A stretch of 64,000 bases of DNA. It comes from Isoetes taiwanensis (Eukaryota; Streptophyta; Lycopodiopsida; Isoetales; Isoetaceae). Location of the stretch: the NCBI GenBank assembly GCA_021234155.1, contig JAJEKV010000005.1:11464572-11528571 (forward strand), in the 5' to 3' direction. How positions within the stretch are numbered: position 1 is the stretch's first letter; each line of letters begins with the position of its first letter. The notes beneath the pieces were generated by a model. The model saw nothing but the letters and a program-made list of their open reading frames with translations, searched no databases and had not been told where the DNA came from. Both the position numbers and the translations under genes were made by a program. Positions 32,601-44,931 of the stretch are shown in pieces.

Positions 32601-33889
32601 CATGAAGATCTTCCATGATGAATAATTGACATGGGTCAAAAGCTCAAATTACGTCAAGGGTATCGCCAAATATCCATCTTTGTAAGATATGCGCCTAAGA
32701 GCTCTCAAAATCTCCTCTCTTGCAAGTACCAGATATCTTGTCAAGAAACCAGAGGAGGACTGAATCTCCCTTCCAATCGACTCTGTACTTCTCAAGAAAT
32801 AATACCCCTCCTCGAAAGCTGGTAAATTTTGCGTAAGAAACAACTACAAAATAGATTAGGGCAGTCAAATTGCTTTTGAAAACCATGCATATTACTAGCT
32901 GCCTTGATGACATGGTGGAGCAAGGGGGGAACATTTACTCGGCCAAAGAGAATAACTAAAAGCATAACAGTCATGAAAACATATAGCGAAAACAAAGATT
33001 GTTCTGTAGTTGTAATGCATAACTTAATCTTTAGAGCATACTTGCCGTCGATACAAGAAATAGCTCTACGTTATAAACACATATTGATAGCTGCCTTATC
33101 CAGCAAAGAGGAAACATTTGCTAGGCCAAAGGAAAGGCAGAACAACAGAAAGTGGAACAGCCCATATCCGATTATGAACAACAAAGTGAAAAAAATGGCA
33201 GAAAGGTGAGAAAGTTAAGAGAAATAGACCTGATTCCTTACAACCTTCACTGTCCTAGCCTAGGAAAATCACGCTTCAGGGCAGAAGCTTCGAAGTCGCC
33301 AGATGCTCTAACAAATGTTTGCAAGTCGCCAGATGCTTCAACAAAGGCCGAAATCGAACTTTAAGCAGCTCACATGTCTAAATCTAAATGATCTGCTCTT
33401 GCGATTTGCTCCTGCGATTGGCGTAGGAAGATCCCTGCCATCTTCTTCCTTCGTAACAGCAACCCTGCCATAGCCACGCCTGCGAAGGAATGGGCTGGAT
33501 GACCGAGCACTTACAGGCACCAGCCAGTTTTTAGCAGTCACCAGCATATGCCGGCATATGCCGGCATATACCTGGATATGCCCACATACCCACATAAACT
33601 TAAGTTGATAACATGAAGCCATTCAATATACATGAGAATTACTTAAGTTCATAAACTTAAGTTGATAACATGAAGCCATTCAATATACATGAGAAGTACA
33701 AAAAATAATTGTTTGATATCCTATGATATGCCATGCATGTTCAAGTTGCATAGTGCCCATCTCCTCTCTCTCCATAGCAAGGTCCTGATGTCCAAGTTTA
33801 TTTTTGCAATCCTCAAGAATGAGCTTGACTCGCCTGGCATGGTCCTGCTTCATCAGTCTCCGTCTCATTCAGTAGTTTTTCATAAGCCT
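29622..33889. other. 4.3-kb stretch without recognisable genes
   Basis: No protein recognised on either strand. Small direct repeats are present: a 25-bp unit twice at about 30,009-30,060 (TAGCATTAA.TTCAGCAAGCC), a unit of about 46 bp twice at 30,486-30,577 (TTTGTTTTGTTGTTTCATAA), a 12-bp AAGAATATTAAA unit three times at about 30,985-31,015, and a 38-bp unit twice at about 33,601-33,697 (GTTGATAACATGAAGCCATT). Confidence 0.5.
30486..30577. repeat. Imperfect tandem duplication, unit about 46 bp
   Basis: Two adjacent units share TTTGTTTTGTTGTTTCATAA, then GATCTT and CGAGCCTT, with a few differences between them. Confidence 0.85.
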
Positions 33890-35505
33890 GGCTTTGACAG
33901 GTCACTGACCCCGCCCTGCGCCCCCTTGCAATTAGACAGTACCATCTTTTTTGTGGAAGGAAAGAAAGCCAGATATATTGCAGAGCATCAGAGGGAAATG
34001 TTTTACCTACTGGAGCGCCATCCCAGAATATCTTGGAGAAAAGTGTTGAGCAATCCTTTGCAGCCTGTAGGAAATATCAGTCCAGACCTGTGCAATACTT
34101 GCACCAGCTCTATGGTCCTCCTGGGGTTCGGCTAGAGGTACCTCCCAAAAAAAAAAAAAAAAAGGGGGGCCGGCCTTAGAAATCTCAGAGGAAGATATCA
34201 CTTAGGGCCTGCAGCATCTCGCCAATGGCAAGGCGGCAGACTTAGATGGCATGCAAGCAGAGCTGCTCAAGTGGGTGGGACACCAATAGTGCCCATCCTG
34301 ACTGCACTATTTAATAGGGCATTTACAGGGAGGATTTCCCCAACAGTGGACCACTAGCAAAGTAGTCTCCATCTACAAGGCAGGAGACCCACACAGCCCA
34401 GCCAACTACAGGACAATCATGGTTAGTTCACTCTTTGCAAAGCTAGCCAGCATCCTTGAACAGCAACTCACGATGTGGGCGGAGGAGGCAGAAGTGAGAA
34501 CGCTCACACATGCAGGATTTAGGCCCTGATAGTCCACCATTAACCATATATTCACGCTCTGGACCTTGGTTGAGGATAGTAGGAACTGCCGCCAGGATCT
34601 CTACTGCTGCTTTATCGACTTTGCAAAGGCCTTTGACACTGTGCCTAGAGAAAAATTGTGGGAAAGACTCAGACAGTTGGGGGACCCTGAAGACTTGCAA
34701 AATGTGGTATACAGACTCTATGAGACATGTTTCGGCCGGCTGACACCGGCAGGACTACGTGTTACCATGGGGGTGATGGAGCTCGGCTTGTGCACCAGAT
34801 CATTAGGCAGCTCATATATGCAGATGATATGGACCTCCTAGCCCACACCCCCGAGGCCATGTACCAGCACCTACATGCCCTGGATAGCTTCTGTCGGGCC
34901 ACTGGAATGAGGATCAATTTGGCCAAGACTAAAGCCTTGCTTGTCTCATCTTCGCGCCAGCCAAGGCTTCACTCCTTCACTTATCAGAGGCAAAATGTGG
35001 AGGTGGTGCACACTTACAAGTACCTGGGTATAGAGTTTCCCACTGCCAATTACTAGGACACTTCCATTCGATTGCGGGCTACTGCCGGTTGGAAGGCACT
35101 TTATGCAATGCAGAAGAACAGCTACAAAGAAGAGCTATATGACTGGCCCCATCTGTCCCACATGTTCAGGGTTTTGATGGAATGAATTGGAGCAGGTACA
35201 GAAAGCCTTTTTGGCCTGGGCGCTCGAGGTGAATTGTTCCATATCAAATCCTCCTGCAGGAGACCAATTTCTTACCTCTTCAGTGGGCCACACTTGACCA
35301 CTACATTATTTACTTTCAGAAGGTGGCAGGTATGGGCAATGAACGTCTCCCCAACTTGGCTTATATTGTGGCCATGGACCCGCAGCACCTCAAGGCATGC
35401 TAGAAGGAGGGGCGAGCACAGTGGTTCTCCAGATGGGGCATACAAGAGCATAGGTGCATCCAAGTTGAAACTGAAGAGGACCACCATCAGTTGTGGCAAT
35501 ACCTA
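33890..35505 (+). mobile_element. Non-LTR retrotransposon (LINE) reverse-transcriptase remnant
   Basis: Broken frames follow the order of a LINE ORF2. LFVEGKKAR-like sequence (about 33,945) comes first, then the stretch KAADLDGMQAELLKW at about 34,232. SPANYRTIMVSSLFAKL follows near 34,400. The reverse-transcriptase core FIDFAKAFDTVPREKLWERL is at about 34,611-34,670. LIYADDMDLL, containing the catalytic YADD, is at 34,811-34,840. Then come RINLAKTK and the YKYLGIEF block. Several frameshifts and stops occur, and the segment normally lying between the core and YADD is missing. A long A-run followed by G at 34,148-34,169 interrupts the upstream part. It cannot encode a working protein. No target duplication or 3' tail was identified, so the borders are approximate. 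Confidence 0.82.
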
Positions 35506-35506
35506 G

Positions 35507-35857
35507 ATGCTTGCTTCCTCAGCAAGCTTTGGAATACTGGTGCCCTTGAACATGTTAAGACAGTGCACTATAAGGTCCAACACGCTTGCATGTGGTCCAC
35601 AGCGATACCTTCGTGCACATTTTCCGTTGAAAAAGCGTAGAGAGTTTTACCAGAAATACTTTGATTCCGTAGAATATTTTGCAAAGGCGGCAAAGAATAA
35701 AGTACGAGAGGTTTCACATGATGATCAGGAGGAAGAAAATCATACGAATAATAACTCTGCGCATAGTGCAGCTGTACATTGTGATAATGAGAATGAGCAA
35801 TCAATAAGTAATACAAATGAGAATGAATGTTCAACCCTTAGGAACATCGCCTCATGA
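35507..35857 (+). other. Open frame of 116 codons, possibly the N-terminal part of the phosphatase-like pseudogene
   Basis: The frame reads RYLRAHFPLKKRREFYQKYF, then a Lys-rich helix-like stretch, then an Asn/Glu-rich tail (DDQEEENHTNNN). No domain is recognised. Its position just before the phosphatase-like sequence and its low-complexity acidic tail suggest it could be an upstream exon of that gene. It could equally be chance. The first part overlaps the end of the LINE remnant. Confidence 0.3.
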
Positions 35858-36007
35858 AGAACCTATGGAGCACTAGAGATTGTCTTCTTCACCTAATATA
35901 CTTTCAGACATTCGTCTGTAATGTCTGAAGCATGTCTTTAATCTTGATGAAAAAACATTTATATTCATCTATTCTCTGAATGTTTTTTGATGTTTTGAAT
36001 TTCCCAG

Positions 36008-36663
36008 ACCTGATGATTTGCATGTTAATGGTACCAAGATATTGAGCCATGTTGTAGCCCCAGAACCAATAGAGGAAGATGTTTTATCCAATCAACCTGA
36101 ACTGGATAGGCAATTAGTACGTGCATTGAATAATAGGCCAAGGAAATTACTTATTTTGGATATCAGTGGTGTTTTAGCATCTGTTGTAACCAAGCAAAGG
36201 GCTTCCACCATTAGGACATTGCAGAAGCCTATTATTTCTGATGTGAAACACATCTATTCTAGGCCACATATACAAGAGTTTATTGGCTTTTGCCTTGAAA
36301 GGTTTGATGTGGTTGTTTAGTCTACAACAACATATAGGAGAATTAAGAGTACACTTAAGCATATGAGTTTATAAAGTGACACTTTGGAGGAAAGTACCAT
36401 GAAGGCAATACCATTATGTTAGATGATAGCCCTTATAAGTGCTATATGAATACAAGCAATAGTATATTTGTCAAGTCATATCGTCCTAAAGAATATATGA
36501 GACAGATGATTACTTTTTCAATGATATTGTCCCTTTGCTTATGGAACTTGAGGAATGTGGAGCGGTTGCTCCAATAATTGACAAGCATCCTTAATTCAAA
36601 CAAATTGACTACCTAAATGCAAATATTATGAAAGCTTTGAACAAGCTTTTTCATGGTGTATAA
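36008..36663 (+). pseudogene. FCP1/SCP-like (NLI-interacting factor) HAD phosphatase, broken
   Basis: After a CCCAG acceptor, the frame includes RKLLILDISGVLAS (the HAD motif I position, LDxxG[VL]L), then SRPHIQEFIGFCLERFDVVV. The next codon is TAG where the family has Trp. STTTYRRIKSTLKHM continues in the same frame. In other frames come GKYHEGNTIMLDDSPYKC (HAD motif with paired Asp) and FVKSY, then FFNDIVPLLMELEECGAVAP, and finally NANIMKALNKLFHGV with TAA at 36,661. The middle of the domain, between KHM and GKYHEG, is missing. Such proteins dephosphorylate Ser/Thr in the RNA polymerase II tail or related targets. The stops, frame changes and large gap make this a pseudogene or a capture fragment. 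Motifs are seen; the family call is firm, the exact subfamily is not. Confidence 0.75.
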
Positions 36664-37840
36664 CTTCAGATATGTATTGAAATGTATTGTTTCTTATTGA
36701 AAGCAAAGTTATTTTATTGCAATTACTTTTAATAACATTGTTTCTTTTTAAACAAGATTGTTTTTGTTATGTTATATTTATAGTGTAAATTGTAGTGAAC
36801 GTTAAGTTGACTTATCTACAGATATATAATTCTTTCTCCTTAGATTCGATTCTTTTGTGCCTTAATATTTGAGTGACATGTACACCATTTTTTTCCTGGG
36901 TACAAATTCTGGCATGATTTTCAGGTGAATTTTTCTTGCATATCAATTGGCAGATCTGTGGAGGCCTTGCGTTTGCAAAGGCAGTTGGGCTTCCGTATTT
37001 GGGGAGGTCACAAGCTCTGCGCATATAGAAGATGGTCATATAGAAGATATAGAAACAAATTGATTTCTATATGTGGATATGGAAGATTGTGGGGCGATTC
37101 AGAGGCCTGAATATATGCAATATGTTCAAGAAATTTGGTCTGTTAAAAACAATGGATGGGGCGTAATCACGGCCTTATATTCGAAAAACTTCAGGCTTCG
37201 TAAAAAACTCTGGACAAGAGCCCATGCCTAGCCGTTGCCGTGTACCATCGCTGTAACTGTAAGCTCTAATTTGTGACAGACTGTGGATTTTCAGTTGTGG
37301 ATAAAGACTTCTTTAATGTTTTCTGGATTGGGGCAGACCCTTTGCTTACCTGCACGATTAAGCTTCCCAATTTTTCATATGTCATATCATATGCATCTTT
37401 GAACAGATGAACAAAAGCAAGGGTTACATCCCAGGGCGATGCAGTGGATTCACATGGCTAGAAGATACGCCGATGGCCTCCACGATATATTTATAGCAGC
37501 AACGTAACCATCTGAAACAGTTGGAAAACATTATTATGGCATCTTAAATTCTAAACCAGCGTTTTGTAAAGAAAAAGAAGCTTGGACGAATCTCCATAAA
37601 TACTTAACATGGCATCTTCTATTTCGGAAGTTCAGCAGAGCTAATTAAGCATCAATTACTTTGCTTCCTTTTGGCAAATTTTGGCAAATTGCTTGATGAT
37701 CAATGAATCAAGAACTTTTTGCGTTGGGCAGAGATTTTTGAAGAAAAAATGAAGTTCTGGAACAGAATACGTTGATGCATTTATTCTACAAAGCTTCTAA
37801 ATATCTATTTGGGCTCCGGCTCCAGATCGGGCTCCGGCTC
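36664..37840. other. Non-coding interval before the duplicated segment
   Basis: No gene recognised. A short near-repeat, GGGCTCCGGCTCC, occurs twice at 37,810-37,840, immediately before the left border of the duplicated segment. Confidence 0.4.
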
Positions 37841-40800
37841 CTCTTGTTTATTTTATCCCTTCTGCTCTTAAGGTGAAATTGTTGATCAGATACATAGTCT
37901 CAGAGTTCGATTCTGTGGAGGTATTTTTCCAAGACACCAATTATATCTTCAGCCCAGAGGATGCCACTGCAGCATTGTTAAAGCTGGTAAGATTCAGCAA
38001 CCAAACTTTTAACAATTATGACTCTCTGCAAAACTGATCTTCCTGGATAAACAGTGGTAGTATATCAGTGTTGATTAATCGAATTTATTTGCTTAATTTG
38101 TTGATGATTTAAAAAATCCACTATTATGATAATTATGCTATTCTTTACTGATCATAAGTTGTCAAAGAGACTTTTAATCTCTCATATTAAGATACTGGAT
38201 TCTTTTCTTTGCATCATAGAGTTCTGTGGCATGTTGACAATTTGGGATTTTATTTTTACAGTTGGAAACTAGATTGTCGACCTTGGCCTTCACAAAATCC
38301 GGAAGCTAGAAGATACTCTTCAACTTGGAAGACCTTCCTTCGACCATTTTTCTCTGCTGATTTTGCATGAGGTGAGCATAAAGTTTAAGAACATCATCTT
38401 CAATTATTAGTAAGGCATGCTCGTTTCCTAACTGTTTTTCTTGGTTTCTCAGATCTTACAAGATCATTCTGCAAATATCTCAGTTTCAAACTATTAAATA
38501 TTGTCTCACTTTGCACTTCATGATGCAAATTAAAAAATAAGCCGTATAAAAAGAGAATATGTGATTTGTGTTCACTTTAATGATATTAAAGATTTGATCA
38601 TATTGTCTCTTTGTTTGCAATTAAAAAGTAATGTTTCAAAGGATCCACATAAATTACATTTGTGATAGTGTGGTGGGGGTACTACTCCAGTGTTTTATTT
38701 ATTAACATGATACATCATTAAGACCTTGGTATATTTGTGCCATATTGTCATTGTTCTATCTTAAGCTAGGTAAAACTATAAATTTGGGATTAAACTCTTT
38801 CATGGCATTATATCTTGACTTATGTTGACGAGGCAACCTATGCATCTTTTGCAACAAACTCTCTGGCTCGTGGCACCATCACTCGGGCCACCAATAATTA
38901 GCATAGAAAACATTAATCATGCCAACAATGGCTTAACATAGCAAACATTAATTTAAATATATCTAATTAACTTCAATACCTTCTTTTACAATGTGGCTTA
39001 AATTAGAACAAAGTTCAAATGTCCACACATATCGGCAAACCAAGAAGTGAGCCGGTTGGGAAGAGAAATGTTCGCGGCGGCCCGCGATAAATTTCTTGTA
39101 TATATAATATAGAAACATTGTTTATAATGTCATAAAATGGGAATTGCATGAGTCTCATTTCAATAAAATGGAGCTTCATTTGCTAAGTTAATTTATGTTA
39201 ACCCTTATACTCATTTCGTCCTTATACGCGTTTCGTCCTAACCCTTGTAATATACCAGAGGATATGTCATATCCTCTAACTCTGGCCGTAGAGCAAAAAA
39301 AACGATGGGGTCAACCCTCAATTTCCACGTCAGCCTAGGATTTCAATGCCATGGTACCAAGTCACTATTGTAGTCAAACATATAGTCAATAATACAATAT
39401 TTGTCTAGAGTGTTTACATAGCAGAAGCTCGTCTTCCATAACATACATTGAATTATACAAGAACAAGAACATAATTGAATAACGAGAACAAGAAAGATCC
39501 AGCACAGCAGGTGTGCCAACAATATACACTTCAAATACAAGAAGAGAACCACAACTGACGCAACTCTGGACCGCAATAAAGTGGGCTTCCTGAAGCAACA
39601 TGCACTTCTGCAGAAAAGCGCATGACAGTCTGCCACAAATGATAATCACGCCAGAAATCCTCAGATCTGTTCATCACACTGGGGCTTCAAGAGTGCAAAA
39701 TATTTGTAGCTTCTGGTACATAACAGAAAAAGCTTAATAGAAAGAGCTCTCAACAGTGAAAAAATGCCCTTCATAAATAATTTGTCAACCATAAACAATG
39801 GAAGAAAGTGCGCCTCATAAATAATTTCATAAATCACTTGTGCCTGTGAGTCGCTTTATGAATGACACAACACTGCCAGTCGGAGCCCATGCTCCACAAC
39901 AATGTCTCCACCTCGCACGTTCCACAAGCCTCCCCTGGAGGATTTCATCCTCCAGGCCACAGCCACTTCGCTACGACAAGAGACTATGCATAGTCACCCA
40001 ATCTGCAATCACCATCATGCATGGGCTCCTCATCTTTCTAAAATTAGCCAGATCAGTTTCTTTTCTTATACCATGACAATAAAAAAACCATTCACAACTG
40101 TCTAAAACAGAAACAAGACCTCCAAAACAAGCAAAAGTTTGCTCAAATTGCCTTAAATATACAGTTTTGAATACAATACCCTCCCGCAATATGAAACAAA
40201 TTGGGCAAACTTAATACCATTTGCTAAGTAGTATCGTGCTCAGGAACCCTAAATTTAAAATACTCAGGTATAAGAATACCTCCAAACCCTATAAGAAAAA
40301 CTAAAACTATAAGGTTCCGAAATTCATTTGTGAGTATGATTCGAGCAATGGTTGGGCGACAAAAGGGGGTGGTTTTTTTGTGTTCCAAAGGTACAAATTT
40401 GGAAGGTAAGAGATGAAAAAGGTGTCCTCATAACAGGGACAACAGTACAAAATATTGTGAAGCTAGAGAACCATGATGCCCATGTTCATGTTCCAACATG
40501 CAAAGGGTAATACTATACCTGGAATTATCACTTCTAGAATCTTGATTGTATGTATCCCTAGTACTTGAAGTATCATGGTTTTCTTCACTCTATAAAACAC
40601 CTAGTACTGACAATGCAGCATACCTATTATTGTGAAAGGCTGGAGGATTTGAAGGTGAAGGAGTTGATTGCAAAGAAAACTCCTGCTCATGATTTTGAAG
40701 GCCATGCCTATGGCTATCCATGTAACGTCAATATAATAATGCTAATGTATCTTCCAAAATTCTAGCTGCCTGAGGTTTGATCATCCACCAAAGCGATACG

Positions 40801-41710
40801 AATCATTCAATTATATTCATCTAGTGATGAAACAAATGTTCTGACAGTGAACTGCAAGTGTCTCCATTCCCCACACAAATGCATGTTATTGACAGCATAA
40901 GACAACTTTGAAAGATACTTTAGCTGTAATTTTATAAACATGTGGTTCACTACTTCATGGCTCTAGGACAGCTACCATAAATAACGTGATCATTGATATA
41001 TGTTTTGTCTTTAAATAAATAGTTGTAAGCTTTTGAAAAAAATATACACAACCTTTTTTTTTTCTTGACATAGATGCATGTATAAATCGGATTGCATCTC
41101 AACGGTGATTGTCAGCATCTTATGCATCTAGTAACAAAACTTCTTGTCTCTAGACATCATATATGGACAGGAATAAGATAATCCAATAGAAAAAATAGTT
41201 ATCGTGTCCAAGTGCAGCCAAATCTAATAAATCCAGGTAGAAACTTGTGGAACAGCACTTGGATGCAGGCGAATGCAAATGCATTAAACTTAAGAAATGC
41301 CCATAATGGTAGGTTATAGCCACAAAGTAGATCATACCTGCTAGGAATATCAATCATGCAAATGGTTATGTAAGCTTAATGAATTTGGGGCAAACAGCAC
41401 GCGAGATTTTAAACATTTTAGAAAATATAGATACTCTGTGAAGTTCCAAGAACAACGTGAACGACAACAGCATGATTTAAAGGAGTCCGCAGAAATTGAG
41501 TTTTAGATTTATGGCTTCAGGGCAGGTCTTAAGGCATATCAGACCTATTTTAGAAACCAAGGACAATAACTACCATGTCGCATGGTTTCTATCTAATTGT
41601 AATAAAATCATAATTATCACGTATATATGCAATGATTTTAATTTGCCTAAAAGAGAGCCATTGTTACCTCTGCAACTCTACTTATGTCTAGCATTCCTTC
41701 TGTTGCATCT
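37841..41710 (+). repeat. Large direct duplication, copy A (partner at 60,119-64,000)
   Basis: From CTCTTGTTT at 37,841, this segment matches 60,119 onward in the same orientation, up to the end of the window (41,710 pairs with 64,000). The spacing is 22,278-22,290 bp. The first 1.5 kb (to about 39,340) differs from copy B at many scattered sites. The next 2.2 kb is almost identical. No TG..CA ends or flanking duplication were found, so it does not behave like an LTR pair. The content is mainly non-coding repeat sequence, part of it also present in diverged form at 4,590-4,840. The partner continues past the window, so the true length is at least 3.9 kb. Confidence 0.93.
40340..40510 (+). other. 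Coding-like open stretch of unknown identity, present in both duplicate copies
   Basis: In one frame this reads WKVRDEKGVLITGTTVQNI, then VKLENHDAHVHVPTCKG, then a stop. A second open frame follows at 40,565-40,765 (ERLEDLKVKELIAKKTPAHD). Both look protein-like in composition and are preserved at 62,627-63,052. I recognise no family, and no start or reliable splice sites fix a gene. They may be remnants of one coding region. Confidence 0.25.
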
Positions 41711-44265
41711 ACTTAAATGCATTTCTGTATACCCATTTCGTAGAAATATGAAGATTGAAAAGAAGGATAAGAGCAGGTAACCTCATGTTGAAGTGCATTG
41801 AGATCAAATAATACCTGGAATAAGGATTAAGATTTTAAGTCCAGCAAATCGAAACTTGAGAATGAATACATAAAGAATGAAGCTAAATTTGCAGATCGAT
41901 TTAGCAGGCCTTCAAAATGAGGCAAAAGCGCCCTTATAGCTCTTTGAAGAAGAAATACCGACGGATCCACTCCACTGACTTCATGTCCAGCCTCGCATAT
42001 GCCAAAAATATTGTAGAGTGCCCTCGTTAGCAGAGCATAAACCAAGAGAGGAATAAAGGTTATCGTAACAAAAGAGTTCCAACTTCTAAAATGGGTTCCC
42101 ATATTAAAGCCAAGGTCTTGCTTTGGTGATGGCCATCGACAATCTTATGCTGCCATCGCCAATCTAATATTCTTCACGGCCGAACTAAGAGGGCTTCATT
42201 GATGCCGCAAAACTCAACTGAAAGGCAATGTGCAGAGATTTTATAAGAAGGATTTGTAATGCAAGGTGCCTTGATATAAAGCATGCATTCCGGCAATCTA
42301 GGATGCTCCACAAACTTTGATCTTTTCGTGTATACTATAAATTTCTAATTCGTATGGTATAGCACCGGCATGATGTAAGGGGAGACGAGAATGACACATG
42401 CGACATTACAAATTTATATAGTATTGCGCCTACATCCTGCAAGGGGAGAAAGGAATGACGCAAAAGGAATGACGCATGCGGCGTTTCGGACACGAAACCC
42501 AAAGCTGTCCCATTTTAAATAAGAAAATTGTTGACTTAATTCTTAAAAAGCCCTTAGTATTTCTGATGATCATAATAGAATTTCTTTAATTCCCAAAAAG
42601 CCCTTCATATTTTTATGATCATAATAAACTGTTGTGATCTGTAAGAAACAGATATCTTTATTTTTAAAACTTGATTTTTGATGATTTTTAAAATACAAAC
42701 CTCCAATGTTTGAGTTTCGTATTAGTTGAGAAGCTTCTCGCAATGGTGTGAACTATGATTCCTGGGATGTATTGTATCCAAAACCATATATATTGCCATG
42801 TTTGAGCAGTTTAATTTCATTTAGAGGTAACGTTTTCTATTTTGGTGTGTTTTTGAATGGATTTTTTTTGGCATGGTTAGAAAGAAGGTATTTTACGTTT
42901 TTTTTTTGAGCCAGACTAGGGCATGGATAAGATGTGACGTTGCTTTCTATTTGCAGCCTGGATTTTAGCGTCCAGAGATGCCTTCATATTTCATTTCTTT
43001 TTTTTATTGCACGGTTCAGTCTAGTTTGTTCCCTTTTGTTTTTTAATTAGGTGACTTTTATTAGGCTGTCCAGGAAGCTCTCTTGCCTATTTGCCTTGCT
43101 ATTACAAATTGCACGGTGTGCCCACAGCCTAGAAATTATCGAATTGCGTCTCCTTGCCATAAATCGGGCCTCAGAACCATCAAAGCAGACCTCTGAGACC
43201 TACACACCTACACAGACAATTTCGATTCTCTGAACTCTTCTGTGCTTGATGGGTCTCGAAATTCGAGTGACAATCCTTAGATCTGGCCTAATAATAGCCA
43301 GATCGGGTTGGCTTGAGCTTGCTCGCTGCCTACAATCACATGCGAACCATTTTCGTGTCTGCAAGCAGCTGCACAACCAATTTCGGTTCAGGGAATTATG
43401 TAGCAGAGGAGTTGCTTTTGGGTAAACAATCTGAGCTTGAAAATGGCCCAACATAGAGTTTGCCAAAGAACAGCCATAGTGCAGTTATCAGAATGCCGAG
43501 CAAAACGGGAGGCCCGACCTCTGTATTCATTCCAGCAGTCCATTGTTTGTATTTTTTTTATTTTTGCGGCACTATGTGATGGTGGTGTACAGTGGTTTTG
43601 ATATGAATATGATGAATGCTGAAATTTCATGTTGACATGTTTGAAAGTAGCCTTAGAAAGTGGCAAAGCATTTTTTTTGGCAAAAAGATGTTAACCGTTG
43701 ATTTGGCATTATGCCCGAGATATGCCAGAGATCAATGATTCATATTGGATCCTAAAAACAAAACCCATATTAAGGGCATTTTGGGAATTTCAAAGATACA
43801 AAAGGGTTTTTAAAATAAATCAACAAATAAAGTTATTTTGATAAATTCCGCTCTACTTTTTATGTCTCTATATAAGTTGGCCTATATCTCAAAACAGTGG
43901 AATCACACTATAACTCGCTAATGCAACTCAAACACATGTAAAAAGCTCCATGGACCTTCAAGGCCCAAATTCAACTCGATTTAATTATTATTATTATTTA
44001 TTCGATTTTGTGACGGTCCTTCGCCCGACACCTAGCGTTACTGAATTACTTCACACAAAGCTCAAGATCCCACGGGTGCAGAACCTCAAGATCGTCCCCA
44101 GACCCCAAGTAATATGTTGCGGTCTTCCTAAGCTATGGGTCTCTAGCTAAGGGAAAACCTTCACCTAGAAGCAACTCGACGTGACCAGTCGTTGAGTCCG
44201 CACTAGCGAAATTTGCATGTTTATACTTTTTATGTTTATACTTTTTCACTTGTTTATTTATATTT

Positions 44266-44312
44266 ACAAGAATGTTCCTTTCGAAGAATGCTTCCGGAAG
44301 GAACATTCTTGT
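44266..44312. repeat. Perfect 15-bp inverted repeat (hairpin)
   Basis: ACAAGAATGTTCCTT (44,266-44,280) pairs exactly with AAGGAACATTCTTGT (44,298-44,312). The loop contains a smaller GAAG..CTTC pairing. Confidence 0.88.
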
Positions 44313-44391
44313 TATGGAAACAAGTTAGCCTTAATTTATGGCAATAAATCTAACCTAGACTGCAAGTGAATCATACATAATGCTGGGTAAA

Positions 44392-44517
44392 TCAGTCGAA
44401 ATGCAAGTAGATCAATCAGAATGCTAGGTCAATCGCTAGAACAGAGGGTAAATCAGCGGCTGGTTAAATCAGTCGAAATGCAAGTAGATCAGTCAAAATG
44501 CTAGGTAAATCACTAAA
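44392..44517. repeat. Interspersed direct repeat, about 50 bp x2
   Basis: AAATCAGTCGAAATGCAAGT followed by AGATCA(A/G)TCA(G/A)AATGCTAGG occurs twice, with starts 75 bp apart. Shorter related words (GGTAAATCAG, GGTAAATCAC) continue around it. Confidence 0.85.
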
Positions 44518-44931
44518 TCAACCTCAGGACACACTGGCCTGCAAGAACGGCAGCAGCACTAATTTTTTGGTGCAAATCAGGGAAAAGAATTTCTGCCACG
44601 TGGCATGACATCATAAGGTCTCGTGGCAGAATGAAGGCTAACCTGCTTTTATGTCCTGCTTTTAGTTAACGTTTACTTCATTAAAGGTTTATGGCTTAAA
44701 TCTGCTTTCTCTATCGAATTTATTATTTAAAAACTTATATTGCCACATTTATCGCACTGAAAAATCGATAGGTTTTAGATGCTTAGATACTTTAGATTCT
44801 GGCATCTCCTGCATCTATGATTAGATGCTTTTTTGAACTAAGAGGGAAACCTCAAAGAATTTCTTCCTAAAGCTGCATTGCTGGAACCCACCAGTTCACA
44901 GCAATTCCTAATGCAAAGTATTTACAAATGT

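Larger units (their letters stand above)
41711..44931. other. Interval downstream of CPN20, no gene recognised
   Basis: No protein recognised. It contains a perfect hairpin (44,266-44,312) and a duplicated 50-bp unit at 44,392-44,517. At 44,594-44,605 lies the 12-bp palindrome TGCCACGTGGCA with a G-box core, followed by TGACATCA. A pair of imperfect repeats around AAAAAGCCCTT is at about 42,545-42,620. Confidence 0.45.

Noticed and set aside
33689-34135. 148-codon open frame as an independent gene
   Set aside because: Its second half aligns in order with the LINE remnant and the first half has no domain, so it was treated as part of, or read-through into, the LINE.
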